Assembly (NCBI RefSeq): GCF_024298965.1
Contig: NZ_CP085193.1
Coordinates: 12,090,001-12,154,000, forward strand
Direction: 5' to 3'
Length of the DNA: 64,000 nucleotides
Source: Streptomyces rapamycinicus NRRL 5491
GTDB taxonomy: Bacteria > Actinomycetota > Actinomycetes > Streptomycetales > Streptomycetaceae
Shown here: one piece after another, positions 53,039 to 62,398 of the stretch
How the letters are laid out: each line of letters opens with the position of its first letter
Numbering within the stretch: the stretch's first letter is position 1
Notes under the pieces: generated by a model
What the model was told of the DNA's origin: nothing
Databases searched by the model: none
What the model saw: only the letters and a program-made list of their open reading frames with translations
Position numbers and translations under genes: made by a program

Positions 53039-53619
53039 GCCGCCGCACACGGCCCGGCTCCCGCCCGGAGGTGTCACACTCACCCGGCGGCGGCCAGGGC
53101 GGCGCCGTCGTCATTGAAGCCCTCCGACCGTCCCCTCAGGGCTTGAGGGTGGAAGCCTTCGGGGTCGCTGCGGGAGTCTGTGAGGAAGCCTCCTCGGTCA
53201 CGGGCGCGGCGGGCAGATCACGCCGTTGCGGCCCGCGCGGCCGCTCGGCAACCGCAGACCCATGGGGCACGGCCGTATACCGGCGCCAGACGGACCAAGG
53301 GGTGTTCTCCGCATGGATGACCACGACGAAGACAACGACGGCGTGCACGGGAAGCCGCTGGAGTTCCCGACCGGGACCGCCGATTCGGGCGGGCACCGCG
53401 ACGGCCGGGCGAGCCCCCCGGAGAACGGCCACCCCTGCTGCCTCTGCTCGTGCGGTGAGCCGGGACGTCGAGGCGCCACCCCGGAGCGAAGGCCGGTGCC
53501 GGGCCCGCCTGCGTCAGGCCGGCGCCCCCGCCTGCCGGAGGCGGTGTCGCCCGAGAGCGGCAGGATGCCTCGTACCGGCCTCCCTCTGGCAGTGGCACGT
53601 GGCTGGACCGGACATCCCG
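53039..53619. other. Gap with one doubtful small reading frame
   Basis: No sure gene. A frame from ATG 53313 (AAGGGG ten bases upstream) begins MDDHDEDNDGVHGKPLEFP and contains a cysteine cluster CCLCSCG, then becomes Arg/Pro-rich and low in coding character. It may be a small acidic protein with a lost base further on, or chance. The rest shows no domain or strong signal. Confidence 0.35.
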
Positions 53620-54186
53620 GTGACGGGTGGCGGGCCCGGGTACGGCGCGGTGGTCGAATCGCTGCGCGATCTCCTCGACGGGTTCGCCGCGGCCAGTCCG
53701 GACGAGGAGACCGTGCGGGCCCTTGCCGATGCTTTCGCCGCCTGGTCCAAGAGGCTGGAGAGGCACCGTGTGGGCGAGCGGCAACAGGTCTTCGGCCGCC
53801 GCCGCGACCTGCACGGCCGCGGCCAGGTGATGGCTCCGAAATTCGCCGCCGAGGAGTCCGACGAGCGGAGTGTGAAGGGGACCGTGACTTTCGGGCGTTA
53901 CTTCCTCGGCGGCAACGGCGCCGTCCACGGCGGTGCGATCCCGCTGCTCTTCGACGAGGTGATGGGCAGACTCTCCAACACCGCGGGCCGGTCCCAGTCG
54001 CGTACGGCCTTCCTGCACACGGACTTCCGGTCGGTCACTCCGGTCGGGGTGCCGTTGAGCGTGCGGGCGTGGTTCGAGAGCGAAGAGGGGCGCAAACGGT
54101 TCATCCGTGCGGAGATCAGGGACGGTGACACCCTGTGCGCCGAGTCCCATGGGCTGTTCCTCGCCCTGCTTCCCGGGCAGCCCTGA
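53620..54186 (+). CDS. PaaI/hot-dog-fold acyl-CoA thioesterase
   Basis: A single hot-dog thioesterase, about 188 residues. The N-terminal helices (VVESLRDLLDGFAAAS, ETVRALADAFAAWSKRL) precede the fold: VKGTVTFGRYFLGGNGAVHG, where the conserved G-N-G-A-V-H-G-G is the active-site loop, then GGAIPLLFDEVMGRLSN and RTAFLHTDFRSVTPVGVPLS. Start uncertain: GTG 53620 gives the usual helical N-terminus; GTG 53650 is possible; no strong ribosome site. The long open frame from 53071 lacks homology. Hydrolyses CoA esters, perhaps rescuing CoA in this pathway. Confidence 0.82.
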   Translation: MTGGGPGYGAVVESLRDLLDGFAAASPDEETVRALADAFAAWSKRLERHRVGERQQVFGRRRDLHGRGQVMAPKFAAEESDERSVKGTVTFGRYFLGGNGAVHGGAIPLLFDEVMGRLSNTAGRSQSRTAFLHTDFRSVTPVGVPLSVRAWFESEEGRKRFIRAEIRDGDTLCAESHGLFLALLPGQP

Positions 54187-54275
54187 CATTACGCCGCTGA
54201 TGCGGCGGCGGGGCCCCGCGGGATGCTGCCCCCGCAACGTGGCCGCCCGGCGGGCGAACCATTCCCCGAGTAAGG

Positions 54276-54291
54276 TAACTAGGTTAGACTT
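54276..54291 (+). promoter_or_regulatory. Shared element TAACTAGGTTAGACTT before SDR
   Basis: Differs at one base from the element before TesB. Ends five bases before ATG 54297, with TAGACT as likely -10, so the transcript is likely leaderless. Confidence 0.65.
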
Positions 54292-54296
54292 GGGGA

Positions 54297-55130
54297 ATGA
54301 CATCAGGGGCGGCGAAGACTTGGTTCATCACCGGTGGTTCGAGCGGGATCGGGCGCGCCCTGGCGGCGCGGGTGATCCGTGCGGGGGGCCGGGTCGCGGT
54401 CACCGCGCGCGATGCGAGCCGCATCGATCTGGATCTCGGGGACCAGGGCGTGGCGCTCGACCTCGACCTTGCCGACCCGGAGACCTTCGCGCCCGCGCTC
54501 GCGGCCGCCGAGAAGGCGCTCGGGCCGATCGACGTCCTGGTCAACAACGCTGGATACGGCCTCCTCGGCGCGATCGAGGAGACCGGCGAGGAGGAGCGCC
54601 GGGCTCAGATGGAGGCCAACTTCTTCGGGCCGGCGGCGCTGACCGGGCTCGTCCTGCCCGGCTGGCGTGCACGGGGGGCGGGGATGATCGTCAACGTCTC
54701 TTCGGTCAGCGGGGTGCAGGGAGCGCCGGGATCCGGTTACTACGCCGCCAGCAAGCACGCACTCGAAGGCTGGTCCGACGCGCTGCGTGGAGAGCTCCGG
54801 CCGTTCGGTATCCACGTCCTCGTGGTCGAGCCGGGGGCCTTCAGGACGGGCTTCTTCGGCCGCTCCCGCCGCTATGCGCAGAAACAACTCGGCGTCTACC
54901 CGGCCGTGGACAAGCGGCGTGAGGAGGAACGCCGGCCCGACGGGCGGCCGCCCGGAGACCCTGAGCGCGGCGCGCTCGCGATCGTCGCGGCACTCGATTC
55001 CGACGAGCCCCCGGCTCATCTCGTGCTCGGCGGCTTCGCCGCGGCGATGATCGCCGACGCCCTGGAGCGACGGATCGCCGAGCTGGAGCTGTGGCGCGAG
55101 GTCTCCGAGGGGGCCGACTTCCGCGAATGA
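54297..55130 (+). CDS. Short-chain dehydrogenase/reductase (277 aa)
   Basis: Classical SDR: TWFITGGSSGIGRALAARVI, LDLDLADPETFAPALA, VLVNNAGYGLLGAIEET, GMIVNVSSVSGVQGAPGSGY with YYAASKHALEGW (YxxxK), VEPGAFRTGFFGRS. The C-terminal tail PAHLVLGGFAAAMIADALER is typical of oxidoreductases of the 3-oxoacyl/retinol dehydrogenase-like group. ATG 54297 lies within the shared promoter element region and has no ribosome site. It precedes the LLM gene at 55416. Substrate unknown. Confidence 0.9.
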   Translation: MTSGAAKTWFITGGSSGIGRALAARVIRAGGRVAVTARDASRIDLDLGDQGVALDLDLADPETFAPALAAAEKALGPIDVLVNNAGYGLLGAIEETGEEERRAQMEANFFGPAALTGLVLPGWRARGAGMIVNVSSVSGVQGAPGSGYYAASKHALEGWSDALRGELRPFGIHVLVVEPGAFRTGFFGRSRRYAQKQLGVYPAVDKRREEERRPDGRPPGDPERGALAIVAALDSDEPPAHLVLGGFAAAMIADALERRIAELELWREVSEGADFRE

Positions 55131-55205
55131 CTCCGGCGGCCCCTTCGCCGTACGGGCGCAAGAGGGGCGGACCGGCTCGGCCAAAAATCAGACGTATTGG
55201 TTCAC

Positions 55206-55218
55206 ATAGTTAACTGAT
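55206..55218. promoter_or_regulatory. Shared-operator site, ATAGTTAACTGAT
   Basis: Same TAGTTAACTGAT as at 42245-42256. Lies about 200 bases before the LLM start at 55416 in a 285-base gap otherwise free of genes. A CACCTC-C-GAGGTG hairpin follows at 55244-55256. Confidence 0.55.
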
Positions 55219-55415
55219 ACGGTAACCACGGCGGCACGGGGGTCACCTCCGAGGTGGACGCTCATCTGTTCCCAAGACGGCAGATGTCCCTGTGCTTCGC
55301 CTTCGGAACCAATCCGGAACATCTCGAAAGGCTTGCGTGTGAGGAGCCCATGCCGTGAGCGCACCATCGTCGCCGAGAGTCTGCTCGGCCTGTCCAGGGG
55401 TCCGGTGACGCCGTC

Positions 55416-56414
55416 ATGAAGCTGGGGATGCCGTGGAACGGCGCCGAGGTGGCCAAGGAGGCCGAGCGGGCGGGTTTCACCTCTTTCTGCACGGGTGACT
55501 TCGTCGATCACGACGCCTATCTCTCCTTGGGCGAGATGGCCAGGGGCGTCACCACGGCCGAAGTGGGTACGGCCATCGCTTACGCGTTCGCGCGGACTCC
55601 ATACGCCCATGCGACAGCGGCCCGCCAGATCCACGCGACCGCGCCCGGGGGAATGTTCCTCGGGTTCGGTACCGGGGCTTTCAAGATCAATCGCGACTGG
55701 TTCGGCGTCCCCGCGGACAAGCCGATGGCCCGGATCCGCGAACTGATCCCCGCGGTGCGCGCCTACCTGGACGCGGAGAACGGCGAGGTCGTCTCCTTCG
55801 AGGGCGAGTACTACCGTGTCGAGGCCGACATCCGGGCTCCCGTCCTGGGCAGGCTCGACATCCCGCTGCTGCTCGCGGGATTCAACGCCGGTATGGCCCA
55901 GACGGCCGGCGAGGTGGCCGACGGCATCATCGGGCACGGCCTGTTCACCGAGCGGTGGTGGCGCGACGTCGTGCGGCCGCGGTTCTCGGCGGGTGTCGAG
56001 CGCAGCGGACGGACTCCGTCCGATGTGCGCGAAGTCGGCTGGCTGATCACGGCGGTCGACGACACGGACCCGGGCCGGGCGATCCGCGACGCCAGGCGGA
56101 TGATCGCGTTCTACCTGACCGTGAAGACCTACGACCCCTTCGTGGAATTTCACGGGTGGGAGTCTGCGGTGGAAGCCCTGCGCGCCGCCTTCCGCGGGGG
56201 TGACACCGAGGCGATGGCTGAGGCTGTCACGGATGAGATGCTCGGTGCGATAGCCGTGTGCGGCACCACGGCACAGGCCCAGGCGATGCTCGACGCGCGC
56301 AGGGGCGGGCTGCCGCGGGGCACCGCCTATCTGGCGCCCCCGTCGTTCCTGGTCAGCAAGCGGCGTCAGGCGGCGTACTGCAGGGCCGCACTGAATCTGG
56401 GGTCGCCGGAGTGA
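55416..56414 (+). CDS. LLM-class F420-dependent oxidoreductase (332 aa)
   Basis: Fourth LLM enzyme of the region, separate from the three-gene operon. AERAGFTSFCTGDFVDHDAY, TAIAYAFARTPYAHATAARQ, GGMFLGFGTGAFKINRDWFG, MARIRELIPAVRAYLDAENG and LDIPLLLAGFNAGMAQTAGE match the luciferase-like barrel; a C-terminal helix block follows. No ribosome site of note before ATG 55416 (CCGGTGACGCCGTCATG). A promoter for the MaoC-like gene overlaps just past its stop. Confidence 0.88.
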   Translation: MKLGMPWNGAEVAKEAERAGFTSFCTGDFVDHDAYLSLGEMARGVTTAEVGTAIAYAFARTPYAHATAARQIHATAPGGMFLGFGTGAFKINRDWFGVPADKPMARIRELIPAVRAYLDAENGEVVSFEGEYYRVEADIRAPVLGRLDIPLLLAGFNAGMAQTAGEVADGIIGHGLFTERWWRDVVRPRFSAGVERSGRTPSDVREVGWLITAVDDTDPGRAIRDARRMIAFYLTVKTYDPFVEFHGWESAVEALRAAFRGGDTEAMAEAVTDEMLGAIAVCGTTAQAQAMLDARRGGLPRGTAYLAPPSFLVSKRRQAAYCRAALNLGSPE

Positions 56415-56454
56415 CGGTGCCGCGGCGGGGCCTGGCCTTGCCCGGTCCATGCAT

Positions 56455-56470
56455 CTAGTTATATAGTTAA
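56455..56470. promoter_or_regulatory. Shared-operator variant CTAGTTATATAGTTAA
   Basis: Two TAGTTA copies nine bases apart; TTGCCC lies 18 bases before TATAGT (56462-56467), giving a promoter into the MaoC-like gene at 56512. Confidence 0.5.
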
Positions 56471-56511
56471 ATCATTACGATGAACTCGGTTGGGTGGTCG
56501 ATGGAGGTTGT

Positions 56512-57783
56512 ATGAGTGAGACGACGGAGCAAACCGAGCGCACTGCCGGAGTGATCGATCCATCCGATGTCGAACAGGCCAAGTCGATCCGTGGGCTGCT
56601 GTTCCCGAGCAAGGTCCCCGAGCTCCACACCACCGCGTCCTTCGATTCGATCCGAAACTTCGCACGCAGCTATGGTGACGACAACCCCCTCTACACCGAC
56701 GAGTCCTACGGCGAAGGCACCCGGTGGGCGGGGCAGGTGGCCCCACCGCTGGTGGGCGTCGCGCTGAACAAGCCCCTGCTGGGAGACCAGCGGCCGATCC
56801 ACACCAAGCAGCCGGCATTCCGCGGCGTCCACAACTTCGTTTCCGGCACCGCCTGGGAGCTCTACCGGCCGGTCCGGCCGGGCGACTCGCTCTATACCTT
56901 TCAGGGGTTGGAGTCGGTGGAGGAGAAGCGGTCGGAGTTCGCCGGCAAAACCCTCATCCTCACTCGGCGTCATGTGCGGATGAACCAGAACGCCGAGGTC
57001 GTCTCGGTGGCCCGGGTCATCCTGATCCACGCCGAGCGCAAGGCCGCCAGGAGCCGTGGCAAGTACGACCACGAGCCCACGGCCTATACGGAGGAGGACC
57101 TGGCGCGCATCGACGCGATCTACGCCTCCGAGCGCCGGCGCGGTGCCGACACCAGGTGGTTCGAGGACGTGCGGGTCGGAGACGGGCTGGGGCCGATGGC
57201 CAAGGGGCCACTCACCACGACCGACATCATCGTCTTCCACTCGGGCGGCTACGGATTCAGCCCGTTCGCCCCGGCCTCGAACCGCCTCGGCTGGCAGAAC
57301 AGGCAGCGGATCCCCGCTTTCTACACCCCCAATGAGCAGGGAATCCCGGATGTGTCACAGCGGGTGCACTGGGACCCCGCGTGGGCCAGGCAGGTCGGCG
57401 CGCCGATGGCGTACGACTACGGCGTCATGCGCGACTGCTGGCTCTCCCACCTCGTCACCGACTGGGCGGGCGACGATGCGTGGCTGGTACGCCAGAGCAG
57501 CCAGATGCGGAAGTTCAACTACCTCGGCGACACACACACCCTCACCGGTGAGGTGACGGCGAAGCGCATGGAGAACGGACGAGCAGTGGTCGATCTGACC
57601 CTGACCGGCGTCAACCAGCGCGGTGAGGAGACATGCCTTGCCACCGCCACGGTCGCCCTCCCCAGCCGGGAGCATGGTGAGGTCGAGCTCCCCGACGCGC
57701 CCGCTGAACTCACCGCGGACGCCGCCCGCCTGATGCAGCGCCACCTCGAGCTCAAGAGTGCCCGTGGACAAGCGCGGTCGTGA
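56512..57783 (+). CDS. MaoC-like hydratase, two hot-dog domains
   Basis: A 423-residue protein of the FAS1-dehydratase/MaoC type, which hydrates enoyl-CoA or acts as a thioester hydratase. The N-terminal hot-dog covers about residues 25-180 (TASFDSIRNFARSYGDDNPLY, where the D/N-x-x-Y is a MaoC motif) and the second about 215-400 (LTTTDIIVFHSGGYGFSPFA, PMAYDYGVMRDCWLSHLVTD, FNYLGDTHTLTGEVTAKRME). ATG 56512 has GGAGG four bases upstream; ATG 56494 is not needed. Fits the acyl-CoA dehydrogenase and CoA-transferase nearby. Confidence 0.87.
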   Translation: MSETTEQTERTAGVIDPSDVEQAKSIRGLLFPSKVPELHTTASFDSIRNFARSYGDDNPLYTDESYGEGTRWAGQVAPPLVGVALNKPLLGDQRPIHTKQPAFRGVHNFVSGTAWELYRPVRPGDSLYTFQGLESVEEKRSEFAGKTLILTRRHVRMNQNAEVVSVARVILIHAERKAARSRGKYDHEPTAYTEEDLARIDAIYASERRRGADTRWFEDVRVGDGLGPMAKGPLTTTDIIVFHSGGYGFSPFAPASNRLGWQNRQRIPAFYTPNEQGIPDVSQRVHWDPAWARQVGAPMAYDYGVMRDCWLSHLVTDWAGDDAWLVRQSSQMRKFNYLGDTHTLTGEVTAKRMENGRAVVDLTLTGVNQRGEETCLATATVALPSREHGEVELPDAPAELTADAARLMQRHLELKSARGQARS

Positions 57784-57807
57784 CCGGGGCCGGGACCCGG
57801 GCCCGGC

Positions 57808-60209
57808 TCAGAAGCCGCGGAGTTCCCGTTCAGCGGGCATAGGATGCAGGGGGAGCTCGGCCCAGATGGTCTTACCGGACCGGCCGTAGCGGATACCCCA
57901 ACGCCGGGTGAGCTGAGCGACGAGGAACAGACCGCGGCCGCCCTCGTCGGTGATGTGGGCGCGGCGCAGCCGTGGGTGGGTGTTGCTGGGGTCTGAGACC
58001 TCGCAGATGAGCACCTTGTCGCGGATGAGGCGCAGTTCCATGGGGCCGCCGGCGTAGCGGATGGCATTGGTGACGAGTTCGCTGACGATGAGTTCGGTGG
58101 TGAAAGCCGCCTCGTCGAGTCCCCAGACGGTCAGCTGGTGGCTGGTCGCCTCGCGGGCGTCGGCGACGACAGCGGGGTCGGCGGGGAATTCCCAGGCGGA
58201 GGTGGCATCGGGCGCAAGGGCCCGGGTGCGGACGAGGAGCAGGGCGATGTCGTCACGGGGCGGAGAGTCGATGGCATCGGCCATCGCCGCGCGGCCGAGG
58301 TCGTCCAGGGCCACGCCTGGACGACAGAGCGCCGCGAGGCGATCGGTCAGCCGCTGGAGGCCGGCGTCGTGGTCGGAGCGGTCGAGGAGACCGTCGGTGT
58401 ACAGGGCCAGGACACTGCCAGGAGCCAGCTCGAGGGTGGTGGTCTCGAACGGCAGGCCGCCCACGCCCAGCGGCGGACCGGGGGAGAGCGCCACGGGGTG
58501 GGCGGTGCCATCGGGGTGGATCAGGACGGGAGGCGGGTGGCCTGAACTGGCCAGGGTGCAAAGACAGGTGATCGGGTCGTAAAGGGCGTACAGACACGTG
58601 GCGCCGATCGTGTCCTCGTGTGCGGGGGTGGCCTCCGAAGCCAGCCGGGTGACGAGGTCGTCCAGACGGGTAAGAAGCTCGTCGGGGGGGAGTTCCAGAT
58701 CGGCCAGCGTCTGGACGGCGGTGCTCAGCCGGCCCATGGTGGCCGTGGCGTGCAGCCCGTGGCCGATGACGTCACCGACGAGAAAGGCGGCGCGCAGCGA
58801 GGGCAGCGGTATGACGTCGAACCAGTCGCCGCTGATCTCGGAGCCGCCGCCGGCGGGCTTGTAGAGGCCGACCGTATGGGCGGCTGCGGTGTCGGTGGTG
58901 GCGTGCGGGAGCAGTCTCTGCTGCAGGGCCACGGCCGCACGGTGTTCGCGCGTGTAGCGGCGGGCGTTGTCCACGCTCAGCGCCGCGCGGGTCGCTATCT
59001 CCGTCAGCAGCTCCGCGTCCTCCTGGCGGAAAGGCTCTGGCTGCTCGGTGCGCCAGATACCGACCGTGCCGAGCAGGAGACCGCGCGCGAAAAGCGGGAC
59101 CCACATGGCTGAATGACCGTGCTCGGGGACGAACAGCCGCGCCAGTTTCCGGCCGGTGGCCGACTCGGTTTCCGCCCGGTCGGTGATGATGGCCTTGCCG
59201 CGCTGCACGCTGCGCAGGCTGAGGGCGTCCCGGAGCCGTGGGACCGCGGCTCCCGGTGGGAGCAAGGGGCAGGTGCCGGCGGGGGCCACGGCGGCCCGTC
59301 GCATGTGCGGATCTCCTCCACCGAGGACCTTGGGTGGCTCGTCCCCCTCGAACACCGCATCGGCCAGCTCCACCCAGGCCAGGTCGCCGAGAGCCGGGAC
59401 CAGGATGTCCGCCATGTCCTGAGCGGTACGGGTGACGTCGAGTGAGGTGCCGATGTGGGCCGAGGCCCGATGGCGCAGCTCCAGGTCGCGAAGGGCCCGC
59501 AGCCGATCGGCGGCGTCATGGAGGAAGACGGCGACACCCGCCGGGTGCCCCCGCTCGTCGTCCAGCCTGAAGGCGGACAGCGACAACGCCCCTGCCGCTC
59601 GGGCGCCTTTGTCGAGCGCCGCGTCCGGTGCTCGCGTCCGACCAGCGGCACGCCCGTGGACAGCACCTGGCGCAGCGCCGCCTCGGCGGCCTCGGCGTCC
59701 TCCGCGGACATGACGTCCGCCAGCCGGCCGCCGATGGGCAGGCCCGGCCCGTCGGACATCTCGGATGTGATGTTGGTTCGCACGACCCGCAGCTCAGGAT
59801 CGTGGATGCCGATTCCGACGCGATCCTGGCCGAGTAGCGCGCGCAACAGAGACACACTCTGTTCCCAGTCGGTTACGCAGCGGATGGGCGCTGCCAGAAC
59901 GGCGAACTCGGAGCGGGGCTCGAGCTGCCGCACACGAAAGGCGACCTCGACGGTGTCACCGGAGTGGTGCCGCAGTGTGGCCCGGCCTGCCTCCGGGATC
60001 CCGGCCCCGCCGCCCTCGGCCAGGCGGTGTCGCTCCGAGGCGTTGGCGAGGAGGTGCGCCACCGGGCGGCCGCAGACCTCCGTGGCCGTACGGCCCAGCA
60101 ACTCCTCGGCCGCGCGCGTCCAGCGCAGCACGATGCCCTCGCGGTTGATCACGGCCATCGCGATGCCGTCCAGCGAGAACGGTTCGGCTCCATCGCACTG
60201 GCCCGTCAT
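57808..60209 (-). CDS. PP2C/SpoIIE-type phosphatase with PAS, GAF and anti-sigma-like ATPase domains, frame broken once
   Basis: An 800-residue signalling protein: N-terminal PAS region (GIAMAVINREGIVLRWTRAAEE) and a second sensory part; GAF (RASAHIGTSLDVTRTAQDMA, MWVPLFARGLLLGTVGIWRT); SpoIIE phosphatase (LYKPAGGGSEISGDWFDVIP, AFLVGDVIGHGLHATATMGR, LALYTDGLLDRSDHDAGL); C-terminal HATPase (TTELIVSELVTNAIRYAGGP, EGGRGLFLVAQLTRRWGIR). Streptomyces has many of these to control sigma/anti-sigma switches. At about 59625-59628 one base is missing (should read EHPDAALDKGARAAG). ATG 60209 has AAGGAG eight bases upstream. It sits alone on the minus strand inside the catabolic region and seems unrelated to it. 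Confidence 0.87.
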
Positions 60210-60382
60210 CGTGGTGGCTCTCCTTCGCCTGATGGACCCCATGCCCAGTATGAGTCATTAAGTACGGTCGGTGAATTATGGGGCGGATGCCGGATCGCGT
60301 GCGTCAATGCACCGCGGTCCTGCTCTTGTCCTCGGGGACGGTTCGCGTCCGGTCACACGACAGCCTGGCAACACTGGATTAT

Positions 60383-60396
60383 CTTAGTTCACTAAG
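60383..60396. promoter_or_regulatory. Shared-operator site, CTTAGTTCACTAAG
   Basis: Palindrome with arms CTTAGT and ACTAAG around TC. Reverse complement of the site at 62593-62604 shares CTTAGTTCACT. Lies 49 bases before the acyl-CoA dehydrogenase start. Confidence 0.65.
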
Positions 60397-60444
60397 TGAT
60401 GCTTGTGTCTTGGGTGCGATGCCGTGTTGGAGAGGCGGAGGAAC

Positions 60445-61601
60445 ATGCGACGGAAGCTCTACGAGCGGGACCACGAGGATTTCCGGGCGACTGTGCGGGA
60501 GTACGTGGAGCGCGAGGTGCTGCCTCACCGAGAACGCTGGGACGCCGACCGGATGGTCGAGGGAAGCGCCTGGCTGACCGCCGGCCGCCAGGGGATTCTC
60601 GGACTTGCCGTGCCGGAGGAGTACGGCGGCGGCGGTGTGGCCGATGTCCGTTACCGCAGTGTGGTCATCGAGGAACTGGCCCGCGTGGGCGCCGCCTCGG
60701 TGAACCTCGGGTTCGGACTGCAGGACGACATCTTCCTGCCGTATCTGCTGAGCCTGGCCACCTTGGAGCAGAAGGCCCGTTGGCTGCCGGGGTGGCCAGC
60801 GGTGAGCTCATCGGCGCGATCGCCATGACGGAGCCAGGCGCAGGCAGCGATCTGCAGGGCATCCGCACCACTGCCGTGCGTGACGGACAGGAGTGGATCC
60901 TCAACGGCACCAAGACCTTCATCACCAACGGCATCGCCGCCGACCTGGTGATCGTCGTCGCTCGGACCGACCCGAGCGCGAGTTCGCACGGCCTCAGCCT
61001 GCTCATGGTCGAGCGTGGGATGTCCGGCTTCGAGCGCGGCCGGAAACTGGACAAGATAGGTCTGGTTGCCCAGGACACCGCCGAGCTGGCCTTCGAAGAC
61101 GTCCGAGTGCCTGCCGGCAACCTGCTGGGCGAAGAGGGAGGCGGCTTCGCGCACCTGATGGCGAACCTTCCCGGCGAGCGGCTCTCCATCGCTCTGCAGG
61201 CGCTCTACCCGGCACGGGTCGTGCTGGACTGGACGCTGGAGTACACCAAGGAGCGCCTGGCGTTCGGCAAGCCGTTGGCCGCCTTCCAGAACACCCAGTT
61301 CCGACTCGCCGACATGACCACCGAACTCGACGTCGTCCAGGCCTACGTCGACAACTGCCTGCGTGACCTCAACGCAGGCGAACTCACCGCGGTGGACGCC
61401 GCCAAGGCGAAGCTCGCCAGCACCGAGCTCCAGCAACGTGTGGTCGACCGCTGCCTGCAACTCTTCGGAGGTTACGGCTATATGAGCGAGTACCCGGTCT
61501 CCCGGGCCTTTCTCGACGCACGCGTGCAGACTATCTACGGGGGTACTTCCGAGATCATGCGCACCATCATCGGCCGCGACCTCACGGGGATGCGCTCATG
61601 A
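60445..61601 (+). CDS. Acyl-CoA dehydrogenase, frame broken once
   Basis: FAD enzyme that introduces the alpha,beta double bond into acyl-CoA. After repair 385 residues, the normal size. N-domain: YERDHEDFRATVREYVEREV; middle: AIAMTEPGAGSDLQGIRTTA, then WILNGTKTFITNGIAADLVI; C-domain: RLAFGKPLAAFQNTQFRLAD, LQLFGGYGYMSEYPVSRAFL, VQTIYGGTSEIMRTIIGRDL, the Glu in GGTSE being the usual base position. The break is in the G-run 60789-60792, where one added G gives RWLPGVASGELIGAIAM. ATG 60445 follows GGCGGAGGAAC. The crotonase starts within its stop. Confidence 0.9.
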
Positions 61602-62386
61602 GGGGGGCGGGGGCGGGCAGTGCGGACCACCTGGTGCGAGAGCGGCGGGGCGCCGCCGAGTGGCTGGTACTCAACCGGCCCGCCCGGCGGAACGCGCTGA
61701 CCGTCGAGCTCGTCCGCGACCTGGCGGACGCGGTCGCGCGGGCGGGGGCGGACCCCGGGGTGCGGGCCTTGGTCGTCACCGGAGCGCCGCCCGTCTTCTG
61801 CGCGGGAGGCGACCTCACCGACTTGTCGGCTGTGGCCGAGAGGGGTGCGCGCGCGGTCACCGACGCCGTGTACGGACAATTCCAGCGCCTTGTGCGGCTG
61901 CTGCGCGATGTCCCGGTTCCCGTACTCGCCGTCGTCAACGGGCCCGCTCTGGGCGCCGGCCTGGATCTGGCCCTGGCCTGCGATCTGCGCTACGCGAGCC
62001 GAACGGCGAACTTCGCCAGCTCGTGGATCAATGCCGGACTCGTTCCGGGCATGGGGGGCGCTCACCTGCTGGCCCGGGCTGTCGGCAGTACGCGGGCGAG
62101 CGAGATGGTCCTCACCGGGCGGGTGGTCCCGCCGGACGAGGCGTGCGCATGGGGCCTCGTCAACGAGGTCCTCGCGCCCGAACGGCTGGAAGAACGGGTC
62201 ACCGAAGTCACCGGTGAACTGGCGAAGTTGTCCCTCGCCGCACTCAGCAGCAGCAAGGCATCCCTGCGCCGGGCCCTGAGTTCGGAGTTCGATCACGAAC
62301 TTGCCGTGTTGGGTGCCGTGCAGGGGGGACTGCTCACCGGCCAGGAGTTCCGCGACGCGACCGCGCGCTTCAGAACGAAGGCTTGA
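61598..62386 (+). CDS. Enoyl-CoA hydratase/isomerase (crotonase) family protein, catalytic Glu missing
   Basis: A 262-residue crotonase fold: WLVLNRPARRNALTVELVRD, VTGAPPVFCAGGDLTDLSAV (first oxyanion NH) and VNGPALGAGLDLALACDLRY (second oxyanion NH). In hydratases the helix after the second oxyanion site has Glu in xCELAMxCD and another Glu in PEILxGxIPGAGG; here the first position is Asp (GLDLALACD) and the second is Trp (SSWINAGLVPGMGG). So straightforward hydratase chemistry is unlikely; isomerase, ring-opening or thioesterase-like roles remain possible. ATG 61598 overlaps the acyl-CoA dehydrogenase stop by four bases (ATGA), so they are coupled. Confidence 0.88.
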   Translation: MRGAGAGSADHLVRERRGAAEWLVLNRPARRNALTVELVRDLADAVARAGADPGVRALVVTGAPPVFCAGGDLTDLSAVAERGARAVTDAVYGQFQRLVRLLRDVPVPVLAVVNGPALGAGLDLALACDLRYASRTANFASSWINAGLVPGMGGAHLLARAVGSTRASEMVLTGRVVPPDEACAWGLVNEVLAPERLEERVTEVTGELAKLSLAALSSSKASLRRALSSEFDHELAVLGAVQGGLLTGQEFRDATARFRTKA

Positions 62387-62398
62387 GGATCTCTCTCG

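Noticed and set aside
53071..53619. N-terminal extension of the PaaI thioesterase frame
   Set aside because: No start with ribosome site, low coding character; family members begin about where GTG 53620 lies.
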